64,000 bases of DNA. It comes from Moraxella osloensis (GTDB taxonomy: Bacteria; Pseudomonadota; Gammaproteobacteria; Pseudomonadales; Moraxellaceae). The stretch covers positions 372,001 to 436,000 of the forward strand of contig NZ_CP014234.1 in assembly GCF_001553955.1 (NCBI RefSeq), given 5' to 3'. The notes below the pieces were generated by a model, which was given only the letters and a program-made list of their open reading frames with translations, was not told where the DNA came from and searched no databases. This document shows, piece after piece, positions 8,906 to 17,933 of the stretch (its first letter is position 1; each line of letters begins with the position of its first letter). Position numbers and translations under genes: made by a program.

Positions 8906-9541
8906 TTATAATTGTGTGTGTAGACCACATTCACGGTTTTCTTCAACTTTGGTTGGGTCAAAGTAGTCATGTTCATTTGGCAAATCATGCGCTTTTAAGT
9001 AAGCTTCTAGGTCATCTTCTGACCAATGAAACAATGGTGCTACTTTTAACACGCCGTCTTTGCTTTCTGACAACACGTCAAGCGATTGGCGAAATTCTGT
9101 TTGGTCTTTACGAATCGCATTAATCCACACGTCAGGGGCAATTTCTTTTAACGCACGTCCAAATGGCTCAAGTTTGACTTGCTCAGTGAATTTTGCGTGC
9201 GCTGGGTTGTTGACGCTAGGTATACCGTTGAATTCGACATCACGCCAAGCTGCGGTTTGTTGCGGCAAGTAGGTAATCACATTTAAGTTTAGACGTTTAA
9301 TCAAATCTTGGGCGTGGCGGTAAGTGGCTTCCGTGTTGTAGCCAGAATCCACGAACAATACTTTGATATCAGGACGTTGTTTGGTAACCATGTCTAATAA
9401 TACCACTTCGTAAGGGCGAAAGTTGGTCGTGATGATAGGATTACTACCTTGTGCCAGTGCCCAAGCAATGATTTCCTCTGCGGTTTTGCCGTTCAATTCT
9501 GCGTTGGCTTTGTCTAGGTCGATATTTAATTTATTGCTCAT
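8906..9541 (-). CDS. cysH: Phosphoadenylyl-sulfate (PAPS) reductase CysH
   Basis: CysH reduces activated sulfate to sulfite using thioredoxin or glutaredoxin. The protein is short (211 residues) and ends in ECGLHTQL with the catalytic Cys205. VLFVDSGYNTEATYRHAQDL and INAIRKDQTEFRQSLDVL match the PAPS reductase superfamily. The paired cysteines (CC and CxxC) that bind the 4Fe-4S cluster in APS-type enzymes are absent, so by family knowledge it should prefer PAPS. A clear AGGA ribosome site precedes the ATG. It lies between cysG and the cysI operon, each separated by a modest gap. No APS kinase is found in the window, which raises the question of where PAPS comes from. Confidence 0.9.
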   Translation of the reverse strand: MSNKLNIDLDKANAELNGKTAEEIIAWALAQGSNPIITTNFRPYEVVLLDMVTKQRPDIKVLFVDSGYNTEATYRHAQDLIKRLNLNVITYLPQQTAAWRDVEFNGIPSVNNPAHAKFTEQVKLEPFGRALKEIAPDVWINAIRKDQTEFRQSLDVLSESKDGVLKVAPLFHWSEDDLEAYLKAHDLPNEHDYFDPTKVEENRECGLHTQL

Positions 9542-9760
9542 TGGATTTCCTAATGTTTTATGGTGAAAAATTGGGATACGCTATGCTAATCAATTATGCG
9601 ATGTTTAAAAAATGATTTTTAATGATATTATTATGAAAATTTAGAATTAACCAATTAACTTGAAATGCAGAAACAAGAAGTTAGAAACGACACCGTAGCA
9701 ACTTGCTAACATTAAAAAAGCAAACCCTTAAATTCGCTCAATCTTGGCATCACCCAACAA

Positions 9761-10336
9761 TTAATTGGCAAAAATCGGTAATTGCGTCACACTGCGCCCT
9801 GTATAACGGTGTTTGATATCGACAAAATAATCAAACCAACCGGGGTTAAAATCACTGTCATCAATATCAAACTCACTAAACCCTACTTCGGTAAGCAGCT
9901 GCAAGGTATCTGGCAAGATATCACCACTAGCGCGCAACACTATAGCGGGGTTATAACTGGGGTGTAGTTGGATTTTTTGCGCTAAACTATAACCGCGTCC
10001 ATCACGAAAACCATGAAAATCAATCACAATCACGGACAATAGCGGCATCACTTTGACAAAGTCCTGGTGCAAAAACTGATAATCACTGGCACCTGATAGA
10101 ATAATACCCAGTTTTTTATCGCCCAACCGATTGGATAATGCTACCAAATCATCCGCTTCTAACTGTGGTTTTGGCGGATTTTTCTCGCTAAATTGGGCAG
10201 GGCGATAGTCCACCAAAATTTCAGTGATATCTGAGGCATACTGGGATGGGTCGATATGCTCGATTTTTTGCTCATGAATACTCACGCTCACGGACTTTAC
10301 ATTGTCAATCACTTGGCTTTGGTTAATGAGTGCCAT
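9761..10336 (-). CDS. DUF934 protein, sulfite-reductase partner
   Basis: This 191-residue cytoplasmic protein belongs to the DUF934 family (sometimes called CysI-associated oxidoreductase). The core HGFRDGRGYSLAQKIQ and the following RASGDILPDTLQLLTEVGF match the family pattern. Members almost always sit immediately downstream of cysI, as here with only three bases between the genes. That points to translational coupling and to a role as an accessory or electron-transfer partner of sulfite reductase. No cofactor-binding motif is visible, and the molecular function is not established. Confidence 0.85.
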   Translation of the reverse strand: MALINQSQVIDNVKSVSVSIHEQKIEHIDPSQYASDITEILVDYRPAQFSEKNPPKPQLEADDLVALSNRLGDKKLGIILSGASDYQFLHQDFVKVMPLLSVIVIDFHGFRDGRGYSLAQKIQLHPSYNPAIVLRASGDILPDTLQLLTEVGFSEFDIDDSDFNPGWFDYFVDIKHRYTGRSVTQLPIFAN

Positions 10337-10339
10337 GGC

Positions 10340-12049
10340 TTATCCCTCCACCGGCTGTTCTGATTTGTCACGATATACATACTCTTTAAATGGCTCAATG
10401 CCGATACGATCGACCACCTCGGCAAATGTTTCACTACCAAAATCGGTATCCGCCGCTTGGCGATATTTAAGATAGACTTGCAGGATATCATCCACCGTCG
10501 CCGCAACCGCATCGACAGGCACTGCTTTACCCAAAATATCGCCTAATTTGGCGTTTTGACCCGATCTACCACCCAGCGAGATTTGGTACCAATGCTCGCC
10601 TTTTTTATCCACACCCAAAATACCGATATCGGCGACATGGTGATGCGCGCAGGCATTCATACAGCCTGACATATTTAGGCGAATTTCACCAATATCATGG
10701 ACAAAGTCTGCGTCTTGGAAATATTGGTTGACTTGGTTAACGATATTTAAGGTACTGGCATTAGCCAATGAGCAATAGTCAAAGCCTGGACATGAGATAA
10801 TATCCGTCAATAAGCCAATATTTGGGCGGGCAAGGTCGTATTGTTTGAGCACCTGATAGACCTCATATACATCTTCAAGTTTGACGTCCGTGAGCACCAA
10901 GTTTTGATGATGGGTGCCGCGCACTTCACCAAAGCTGTATTTATCCGCCAAATCAGCCACCACGCGCATTTGGGTGGCGGTGATATCGCCCGTGTCTTGC
11001 ATAAAGTGTTTGAGTGAGATAATCACCACCTGATAGCCTTTGACTTTATGCTCGCGAGTATTTTGGTTAAACCAACGCACAAACTCGCTATCTTCAAACT
11101 GGGCAGACAGTTTGTCTTGGCTAGCTTGTAATTGTTGTTGGGTAAATGTTTGATACGCTGGCGGTGGAAAGTAGGTTTTGGCGTGTTCAATTTGTTCAGC
11201 TGTCAGTGTTAACGCACCGTCTTTATTGTATTTTTCCCAATCTTCTTCCACGATTCGTGAAAACGCTTCGGCGCCCATACTTTCAACCAAAATCTTGATA
11301 CGCGCTTTGTATTTGTTGTCACGGCGACCGTATTGGTTGTAGATACGTAAGATGGCATCTAAATAAGAGAGTAAATGGCGTTCCGGTAAAAACGGACGAA
11401 TCACTTTACCAATCACAGGGGTGCGACCTAGACCACCGCCCACAATCACTTCAAAGCCGATGTCACCTGCGTCATTTTTGACCACATGCAGGCCAATATC
11501 ATGCAGCTGGGTCGCGGCACGGTCTTCCCGAGTACCGATGACCGCAATTTTAAATTTACGCGGTAAATAGGTAAATTCTGGGTGAAACGTTGACCATTGA
11601 CGAATGATTTCACAATACGGGCGCGGATCGGCGATTTCATCAGCCGTCACACCGGCAAACTGGTCAGTGGTGGTATTGCGGATACAGTTGCCCGAGGTTT
11701 GAATCGCATGCATTTGTACCGATGCCAATTCTGCCAAAATATCGGGTACTTCTTCTAATTTTGGCCAGTTAAATTGCATATTGGTACGGGTGGTGATATG
11801 ACCATAGCCACGGTCGTATTTTTCGCTGATGTCGGCAAGTTTACGCAGTTGATACGTCGCAAGCAGACCATAAGGAATCGCCACGCGAAGCATCGGCGCA
11901 TGACGCTGAATATATAGACCGTTCATCAGGCGTAATGGCAAGTACGCTTCTTCACTGAGCTCGCCAGCCAAAAAACGTCGGGTTTGGTCGCGAAACTGCT
12001 CGACCCGATCGTCTACCAATTGTTGGTCAATTGCGTTGTATTTATACAT
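10340..12049 (-). CDS. cysI: Sulfite reductase hemoprotein (CysI-type)
   Basis: This enzyme carries out the six-electron reduction of sulfite to sulfide with siroheme and a 4Fe-4S cluster. The 569-residue protein has two nitrite/sulfite reductase ferredoxin-like half-domains (RVAIPYGLLATYQLR and GYGHITTRTNMQFNW in the first). The cluster-binding cysteines lie in CPGFDYCSLA and in MSGCMNACAHHHVADIGILG. No cysJ flavoprotein gene is adjacent, so electrons probably come from ferredoxin or another reductase rather than a CysJ partner. The ATG is preceded by TAGGAATCCGC, a good ribosome site. It heads the cysI-DUF934 unit and is divergent from sat. Confidence 0.93.
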   Translation of the reverse strand: MYKYNAIDQQLVDDRVEQFRDQTRRFLAGELSEEAYLPLRLMNGLYIQRHAPMLRVAIPYGLLATYQLRKLADISEKYDRGYGHITTRTNMQFNWPKLEEVPDILAELASVQMHAIQTSGNCIRNTTTDQFAGVTADEIADPRPYCEIIRQWSTFHPEFTYLPRKFKIAVIGTREDRAATQLHDIGLHVVKNDAGDIGFEVIVGGGLGRTPVIGKVIRPFLPERHLLSYLDAILRIYNQYGRRDNKYKARIKILVESMGAEAFSRIVEEDWEKYNKDGALTLTAEQIEHAKTYFPPPAYQTFTQQQLQASQDKLSAQFEDSEFVRWFNQNTREHKVKGYQVVIISLKHFMQDTGDITATQMRVVADLADKYSFGEVRGTHHQNLVLTDVKLEDVYEVYQVLKQYDLARPNIGLLTDIISCPGFDYCSLANASTLNIVNQVNQYFQDADFVHDIGEIRLNMSGCMNACAHHHVADIGILGVDKKGEHWYQISLGGRSGQNAKLGDILGKAVPVDAVAATVDDILQVYLKYRQAADTDFGSETFAEVVDRIGIEPFKEYVYRDKSEQPVEG

Positions 12050-12316
12050 GCGGATTCCTATGTCACTAATACAAATTCTAATTACAAATTAAATTTAAAA
12101 CTTTTAGCTTTTGCAGCCATTTCAACTGGGTGAAATTTTAACCTGCCTATCATAAATGCCCAAGGGGTTTTTAGTAAATTCCATTTTTACATAAATATAT
12201 CGAGTTACTGCATTTATTATTGCGAAGTGCAATATTCTATTATACGCTACCTTAATTTTTTTGAACCGTCTGTTTTTTTGACACGTTAATTTTGACCCGC
12301 TAATATAGGAAATCCG
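12050..12316. promoter_or_regulatory. Divergent promoter region between cysI and sat
   Basis: This 267-bp AT-rich gap separates the divergent cysI and sat genes and presumably holds both promoters and a CysB-type control site. I cannot identify a CysB site with confidence because its consensus is weak. No gene is supported in this interval. Confidence 0.4.
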
Positions 12317-13573
12317 ATGAGCCAAAGCGCCACTTCAACTCTCCATTCTCTAAGCCAACTAGTACCACCGCACGGTAGTGACACATTAAAAGAAAAATTA
12401 CTTAAAGGCGATGCGCTAACCGCTGCCCAGCAAAAAGCCAAAAATCTCCCAAAAATCCAAATCAGCTCCCGTGAAGCCGGTGATTTGATTATGCTCGGTA
12501 TTGGCGGCTTTACCCCGCTAGATGGTTTTATGAACCAAGCAGACTGGCAAAGCGTATGTGACAATATGCATTTAACCACTGGCGACAATGCGGGCGTATT
12601 TTGGCCCATTCCTATTACCCTATCGACCGATACTGCCACTGCCGATACGCTAAACCCAGGTGATGACATTGCGCTGGAATACCAAGGTGAAATCATGGGG
12701 ATTTTGACCTTAAGCGAAAAATACCGCATTGATAAAGCGCACGAATGCCAAACCGTCTTTGGCACCACAGAGCTTGAGCATCCCGGCGTTGCCATGGTAA
12801 TGGCACAAGGTGATGTCAATCTAGCTGGCGATGTGGTGGTGTTAAGCGAAGGCGAATTCCCGAGCAAATATGGTGATATCTACCTCACTCCGGCACAAAC
12901 CCGTGACATCTTTACTCAAAATGGCTGGAAAACCGTCGCTGCTTTCCAAACCCGTAACCCGATGCACCGCTCACATGAATACCTTGCCAAAATCGCCATT
13001 GAAATCTGTGATGGCGTACTCATTCATTCATTGCTTGGCGCATTAAAACCTGGGGATATTCCTGCAGACGTACGCCAAGAAGCCATTGGTACATTAATCG
13101 ACCATTACTTCCGTAAAGACACGGTCATCCAAGCAGGCTATCCACTGGATATGCGCTATGCCGGTCCACGTGAAGCGTTATTACATGCCTTATTCCGTCA
13201 AAACTATGGTTGTAGCCATTTGATTGTCGGGCGTGACCATGCAGGCGTGGGTGATTACTATGGCGCGTTTGATGCGCAGCATATTTTTGATACGCTCAAA
13301 CCGAATGATTTAATCACCCAACCGTTAAAAATTGACTGGACATTCTGGTGTGACGCTTGTGACTCGATGGCATCGACCAAAACTTGCCCACACGATGCCA
13401 GCCATCATGTCAAAGTCTCAGGTACCAAATTGCGTAAAGCCTTATCTGAAGGGGAAGACGTGCCTGATAACTTTAGCCGTCCAGAAGTGTTAGCGGTACT
13501 TCGTAAGTACTATGAAGGCTTAGAAGAGCATCAAAAACATAAAGTTGAGCTAACCGGTCACTCTGCAAAATAA
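12317..13573 (+). CDS. sat: Sulfate adenylyltransferase Sat (single-chain ATP sulfurylase)
   Basis: Sat forms adenosine phosphosulfate (APS) and pyrophosphate from ATP and sulfate, the activating step of assimilation. The 418-residue product has the PUA-like N-terminal domain and the nucleotidyl-transferase signature [17 protein letters not shown]. It also has [18 protein letters not shown] and a Cys/His zinc-type segment ([21 protein letters not shown]) near residue 340. It is the monomeric type, not the CysD/CysN heterodimer, and has no fused APS kinase domain. An AGGA box 7 nt before the ATG supports the start. It is divergent from cysI and ends in its own terminator. Confidence 0.95.
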   Translation: MSQSATSTLHSLSQLVPPHGSDTLKEKLLKGDALTAAQQKAKNLPKIQISSREAGDLIMLGIGGFTPLDGFMNQADWQSVCDNMHLTTGDNAGVFWPIPITLSTDTATADTLNPGDDIALEYQGEIMGILTLSEKYRIDKAHECQTVFGTTELEHPGVAMVMAQGDVNLAGDVVVLSEGEFPSKYGDIYLTPAQTRDIFTQNGWKTVAAFQTRNPMHRSHEYLAKIAIEICDGVLIHSLLGALKPGDIPADVRQEAIGTLIDHYFRKDTVIQAGYPLDMRYAGPREALLHALFRQNYGCSHLIVGRDHAGVGDYYGAFDAQHIFDTLKPNDLITQPLKIDWTFWCDACDSMASTKTCPHDASHHVKVSGTKLRKALSEGEDVPDNFSRPEVLAVLRKYYEGLEEHQKHKVELTGHSAK

Positions 13574-13613
13574 TCATTGTGAGGTTTCATTTATCAATCG
13601 ATAATCCATCGAT

Positions 13614-13644
13614 AAAAAGGGTATGTGATAATACCCTTTTTTTT
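13614..13644 (+). terminator. sat terminator
   Basis: Stem AAAGGGTAT/ATACCCTTT with a six-base loop, followed by a long T-run. Confidence 0.85.
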
Positions 13645-13658
13645 ATACAACATTTAGC

Positions 13659-13689
13659 AAAAAAAAAGAAGCACGCGGCTTCTTTTTTT
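13659..13689 (-). terminator. Terminator of the sulfate transport operon
   Basis: GAAGC/GCTTC stem extended by A/T pairs, with A- and T-runs on both sides. It lies downstream of cysA and could act on either strand. Confidence 0.75.
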
Positions 13690-13744
13690 ATTGCTTAACA
13701 TTGCTTAACTAAGCTAAATTTAATTAAGGCTAAATTTAACTAAG

Positions 13745-14485
13745 CTAAATCACATATTCGACGTGTGAATCTTGCAGAAAATTGGCAACAAAATGATTCG
13801 AGGGATGATTGACCAGCGTCTCATAATCCCCGACTTGCACGATTTGACCTTGGTTCATCACCACAATTTCATCGGATAATTCTGCCGCTTCTTCTTGGTC
13901 ATGGGTCACTAAAATACTGGTGACACCGAGCTCATGATGAATTGAGCGCAGCCAAGCGCGTAATTCTTTACGCACCTTGGCATCGAGGGCGCCAAATGGC
14001 TCATCGAGTAACAATAGCTTTGGCTCTACCGCCAACGCACGCGCCAATGCGATACGCTGACGCTGACCGCCTGAGAGTTGATGCGGGTATTTTTTTGCGG
14101 TTTGGGATAGTTGCACCAGCTCCAGCAGATAATTGACCTTTTTGCTGATTTCCGCGTTGCTTAAGCGTTTGTTTTTTGGCATGACGGTCAAGCCAAACGC
14201 CACGTTATCAAACACGGTCATATGGCGAAATAACGCGTAATGTTGAAACATAAAGCCGATATGACGCTGCTGGACAGGGACATCGGTCACATCTTCACCA
14301 TCAAACAAAATACGCCCCGTATCGGCAAGTTCAAGCCCTGCGATGATACGCAGTAAGGTAGTCTTACCACAGCCTGAAGGTCCCAAGAGCGAGGTTAGTT
14401 TGCCCGTCGGTACGGTTAAATTAATCGGTTGTAGTGCAGTAAAGCGACCAAACTGTTTAGTGATATCACGGATTTCGATACTCAT
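13745..14485 (-). CDS. cysA: Sulfate/thiosulfate ABC transporter ATPase CysA
   Basis: This ATPase energises sulfate import through the CysT-CysW channel. It has Walker A ([12 protein letters not shown], about residue 34), the signature [15 protein letters not shown], and Walker B ([20 protein letters not shown]). The [12 protein letters not shown] extension is characteristic of CysA-type importers. At 246 residues it lacks the C-terminal regulatory (TOBE-like) domain of longer CysA proteins such as the 365-residue E. coli enzyme. It is the last gene of sbp-cysT-cysW-cysA, 42 bp after cysW, and is followed by a terminator. Confidence 0.93.
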   Translation of the reverse strand: MSIEIRDITKQFGRFTALQPINLTVPTGKLTSLLGPSGCGKTTLLRIIAGLELADTGRILFDGEDVTDVPVQQRHIGFMFQHYALFRHMTVFDNVAFGLTVMPKNKRLSNAEISKKVNYLLELVQLSQTAKKYPHQLSGGQRQRIALARALAVEPKLLLLDEPFGALDAKVRKELRAWLRSIHHELGVTSILVTHDQEEAAELSDEIVVMNQGQIVQVGDYETLVNHPSNHFVANFLQDSHVEYVI

Positions 14486-14527
14486 GGTATTCTCTTAACT
14501 TTTTTTACTTTTTAAATTGCATCAATG

Positions 14528-15382
14528 TTATTCATCATTGGCAGACTGACGTTTAGTCAACGCCTGCTGCACGATTAAGGTAACGAGCGCCAACAACGCC
14601 AACAAACTCGACAACGCAAACGCTGCCGTCATGTTGTATTCATTGTAAGCAATCTCAACTAATAGCGGCATGGTATTGGTTTCACCGCGAATATGACCTG
14701 AGACCACACTCACCGCGCCAAACTCACCCATCGCACGCGCATTGGTCAAAATAATACCGTATAGCAATGCCCATTTGATATTAGGCAGCGTCACCCGCCA
14801 AAACATTTGCCAGCCTGACGCGCCCAGTGTTAATGCCGCTTGCTCTTCACTGCTACCCTGCGACTGCATCAGCGGAATCACTTCACGCGCCACGAATGGA
14901 AAAGTCACAAACATGGTGGCAAGCACGATACCGGGAATGGCAAAAATCACCTGAAAACCAAAGTATTCTAGCCAGCCGCCAAGCCAAGTGTTGGCGCCCA
15001 GTAGTGCCACAAACATCAAGCCTGCGACCACAGGCGACACTGAAAATGGCAAATCTAGCAGCGTGGTGAGAAATTGTTTACCTTTAAAATCAAATCGGGT
15101 CAATAGCCAGGCTAATGCAATCCCAATCACCGTATTAATCGGCACCACAATCAGCGCCGTAATCAAGGTAAGCTTGATAGCGGATAACGCCTCGTGATCG
15201 GTCAAGGCAGCCACATACAACTGCCAGCCAGATTTTAAGGCTTCATAAAACACCGATAGCAGCGGAATCACTAGCATTAGCGTCATAAACGCCACCGCAA
15301 TACCAATTAAGGTATAACGTAGCCATGTCGGCTCACGGGTTGCGGCTTGGGTTTGGTAAGGATATTGGCTGCTATCTATCAT
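14528..15382 (-). CDS. cysW: Sulfate ABC transporter permease CysW
   Basis: CysW is one of two inner-membrane channel subunits of the sulfate/thiosulfate importer. It has about six hydrophobic segments and the binding-protein-dependent permease EAA loop (EEQAALTLGASGWQMFWRV), which contacts CysA. The ATG at 15382 overlaps the cysT stop codon in an ATGA arrangement, indicating translational coupling; an alternative upstream start would add 12 residues inside cysT. The product is about 284 residues, typical for CysW. Confidence 0.93.
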   Translation of the reverse strand: MIDSSQYPYQTQAATREPTWLRYTLIGIAVAFMTLMLVIPLLSVFYEALKSGWQLYVAALTDHEALSAIKLTLITALIVVPINTVIGIALAWLLTRFDFKGKQFLTTLLDLPFSVSPVVAGLMFVALLGANTWLGGWLEYFGFQVIFAIPGIVLATMFVTFPFVAREVIPLMQSQGSSEEQAALTLGASGWQMFWRVTLPNIKWALLYGIILTNARAMGEFGAVSVVSGHIRGETNTMPLLVEIAYNEYNMTAAFALSSLLALLALVTLIVQQALTKRQSANDE

Positions 15383-16281
15383 GCACTTGCCCCGCCCATA
15401 CGTTTGGTAAATAGCCACTGCAAGGCATTAATGGCAAATAAAATCACAAAAGAAATCATCAACATAAACAAAGCAACCGCGGCAGCGCCTTGCACATCAA
15501 AGCTTTCAAGCTTACCAATAATGATTAACGGCAAAATCTCAGATTTCATCGGTAAATTACCCGCAATAAAAATCACCGAGCCATACTCGCCCGTCGCCCG
15601 CGCAAACATCATGCCTGAGCCCATCAGCAAGGCAGGATACAACTCCGGCAAGATGACCCGTCTAAAAGTTGTCAATCTCCCAGCACCCAGCACCGATGCA
15701 GCCTCTTCATATTCTGGCGACAGCTCCGCAAGCACAGGTTGCACCGCACGCACAATAAACGGCAAACTTACCACAATCAGCGCCAACCAAATACCAATAG
15801 GGGTAAAAGCAATTTTAATGCCAAATGGCGCAAAAAACTGCCCGATTAAACCATTGGGTGCATACAAGGTTGCTAGCGAAATCCCCATTACTGCCGTTGG
15901 CAAAGCAAAGGGCAAATCCACCAGCGCATTTAAAATCGACTTTCCCCAAAACTCATAGCGCACCAGTACCCATGCAATCAGCGTACCAAACACCAAATTG
16001 GTCAATGTCGCAAATAATGACATTTTTAGTGACAGTTCAATCGCCGCCTTGACGCGCGGCTCGGCAATGGTTTTGATAAAGCCTGCCACGCCAATATCGG
16101 CGGCTGTCATTACCATCGCCACAAATGGCAACAGCACGATAATCGACAATGCCAACACACTAATGCCCAAACTCAAATTAAAAAACGGCATGATATGGCG
16201 CTTTTTATTGCGTTTTAAGGGTGTTTTAGGCTGATTGGTTGATGTTAAATCGGCTTGATGGTTGGCACTCATACTGGCCAT
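15379..16281 (-). CDS. cysT: Sulfate ABC transporter permease CysT (CysU)
   Basis: CysT is the second channel subunit of the sulfate importer. This 300-residue polytopic protein has the permease EAA loop (EYEEAASVLGAGRLTTFRRV) and the family stretch FARATGEYGSVIFIAGN near the C-terminus. The N-terminus has a hydrophilic extension of about 30 residues before the first helix. I chose the ATG at 16281 because AGGAAG precedes it at good spacing; an ATG at 16272 is a close alternative. It lies between sbp and cysW, with the sbp terminator upstream, so it may be transcribed partly by read-through or from its own promoter. Confidence 0.93.
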   Translation of the reverse strand: MASMSANHQADLTSTNQPKTPLKRNKKRHIMPFFNLSLGISVLALSIIVLLPFVAMVMTAADIGVAGFIKTIAEPRVKAAIELSLKMSLFATLTNLVFGTLIAWVLVRYEFWGKSILNALVDLPFALPTAVMGISLATLYAPNGLIGQFFAPFGIKIAFTPIGIWLALIVVSLPFIVRAVQPVLAELSPEYEEAASVLGAGRLTTFRRVILPELYPALLMGSGMMFARATGEYGSVIFIAGNLPMKSEILPLIIIGKLESFDVQGAAAVALFMLMISFVILFAINALQWLFTKRMGGASA

Positions 16282-16468
16282 GCAGGGCTTCCTTTACTAA
16301 TAATCGGTAGACTACGTCAGAATTTAAAATAATAAACATACAAAAATAAAAATCCAGAAATAAAGATACAAAAAGCTCTGTACCCAAAATCTTAAGCACG
16401 GCTATAGTACCATCTCACTTTGATTTTCCAAACTATATTTATGCGCTTTAAATATTCTTAGCTAGAAT

Positions 16469-16499
16469 AAAAAACCAGAGCCGAACTCTGGTTTTGTTA
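16469..16499 (-). terminator. Terminator between sbp and cysT
   Basis: A perfect 10-bp stem AAAACCAGAG/CTCTGGTTTT with a T-run on the minus strand. Placed between sbp and the permease genes, it should lower channel expression relative to the binding protein, a common arrangement in importer operons. Confidence 0.8.
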
Positions 16500-16514
16500 G
16501 GTAAAAACAGCGAA

Positions 16515-17663
16515 CTATTTTGCTGCAGGTGCCGATGCTATGGTGCTCGTTGGGCTAGCTAGTTGATCAAAGACACCCCCATCTTTGAAGTATTTGGTCA
16601 TGATATCCGTCCAGCTACCAAATTCGGCATTGGGACTAAAGGTAGTAAGCGCGGGTAATTTATCTTGATTTTTAGCCAGTACCGCCGCATCGCTTGGGCG
16701 CAGGTATAAATCTGCCGCCAATTGCTGGGCAGGCTCGCTCCATAAATAATCAAGATACGCTTTCGCTGCGTCGCTGGTGCCTTTTTTATCGGTCACTGAT
16801 TTGACAATCGCCACGGGGTTTTCTGCTGATATAGTGTAGCTTGGATAGACAATTTGCACATCGCCTTTACCAAACTGTTTAACCGCGAGATTGGCTTCAT
16901 TTTCAAAGGTGACTAACACATCGCCAATTTGGCGCTGTAAGAACGTGGTAGTCGCCGCACGCCCACCATTTTCATACACCGGCACGTTTTTGAGCAACTC
17001 TTTGACAAAGTTTTTGGTTTTGTTTTCATCTTTATTAAAACTATGTAAGCCGTAGCCATACGCGCCTAAGAAGGCATAGCGTCCATTACCCGTGGTTTTT
17101 GGATTGGCAAGTACGATTTGTACGCCTGGTTTTGCCAAATCAGACCAGTCTTTGATTTGTTTTGGGTTGTCTTTACGCACCAAAAACACGATGGCACTGG
17201 TATAGGGTACTGCTTTATTTGGAAATTGGCTTTGCCAATCTTGTGCCACCAAGCCTTTTTTTACCAACAGCTCCACATCTGAGCCTTGATTCATACTGAC
17301 CACGTCCGCTTGCAGACCGTTGGCAACTGCGAGCGCTTGTTTGCTAGAACCGCCATGCGATTGCTGGATATCGATGGTTTTGCCGCTATTTTTGGTTTCA
17401 TAGTCTTTGATAAACATGGGGTTGTAGCTTTTATAAAAGTCACGAGCGACGTCATAGGAAACATTGAGCAGTTTAATAGTGCCTTTATCGCTCGCGCCTG
17501 CATTTGATTGCGTCGCGGCTTGACCTGAAGCGGCTTGTTGGTCTTGCTGGGTGGGCGCACGTGAACAACCCGCTAGGCTCACGCCTAATAACGCTAGACT
17601 CGATAGCACGGCTACGGTTTTGTGTTGAACCTTATTTTTTTTTTGAAAATTAACAGTCATCAT
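16515..17663 (-). CDS. sbp: Sulfate-binding lipoprotein of the ABC importer
   Basis: This solute-binding protein captures sulfate in the periplasm. The N-terminus has a positively charged start, a hydrophobic core and a lipobox (SLAGC), so it is probably a membrane-anchored lipoprotein rather than a free periplasmic protein. A Gln/Ala-rich linker follows. Family motifs include LLNVSYDVARDFYKSYNP, QSHGGSSKQALAVANGLQAD and NPKTTGNGRYAFLGAYGYG. The start at 17663 is supported by GAGG seven bases upstream; an in-frame GTG at 17669 is the alternative. Sbp and CysP cannot be separated by eye; the gene leads the sulfate transport operon. Confidence 0.9.
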   Translation of the reverse strand: MMTVNFQKKNKVQHKTVAVLSSLALLGVSLAGCSRAPTQQDQQAASGQAATQSNAGASDKGTIKLLNVSYDVARDFYKSYNPMFIKDYETKNSGKTIDIQQSHGGSSKQALAVANGLQADVVSMNQGSDVELLVKKGLVAQDWQSQFPNKAVPYTSAIVFLVRKDNPKQIKDWSDLAKPGVQIVLANPKTTGNGRYAFLGAYGYGLHSFNKDENKTKNFVKELLKNVPVYENGGRAATTTFLQRQIGDVLVTFENEANLAVKQFGKGDVQIVYPSYTISAENPVAIVKSVTDKKGTSDAAKAYLDYLWSEPAQQLAADLYLRPSDAAVLAKNQDKLPALTTFSPNAEFGSWTDIMTKYFKDGGVFDQLASPTSTIASAPAAK

Positions 17664-17933
17664 GGTCACCCCTCATCTCAATGTATAAAAATCAATATAT
17701 AATGTTAAATTCATTCATACTATTTTACAAAAAAAGCGTCGTCAAGCAAAAACAATATTATTCTGCACCCATATTCCACTTCTGAATATTACATCATAAA
17801 ATATAATGTAATATTTAAAATTAAAGATTGAGCAAACTGAATCCCATTCACATCACACCTAAATCACAAATGTCACATTGTCAGCGTTATCATTTTCGCC
17901 TACAATTTTATTTTTAATTATCAAGAATTCTCC

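Noticed and set aside
12122-12325. Minus-strand ORF in the cysI-sat gap
   Set aside because: It covers the promoter region and sat start and has no ribosome site or recognisable product.
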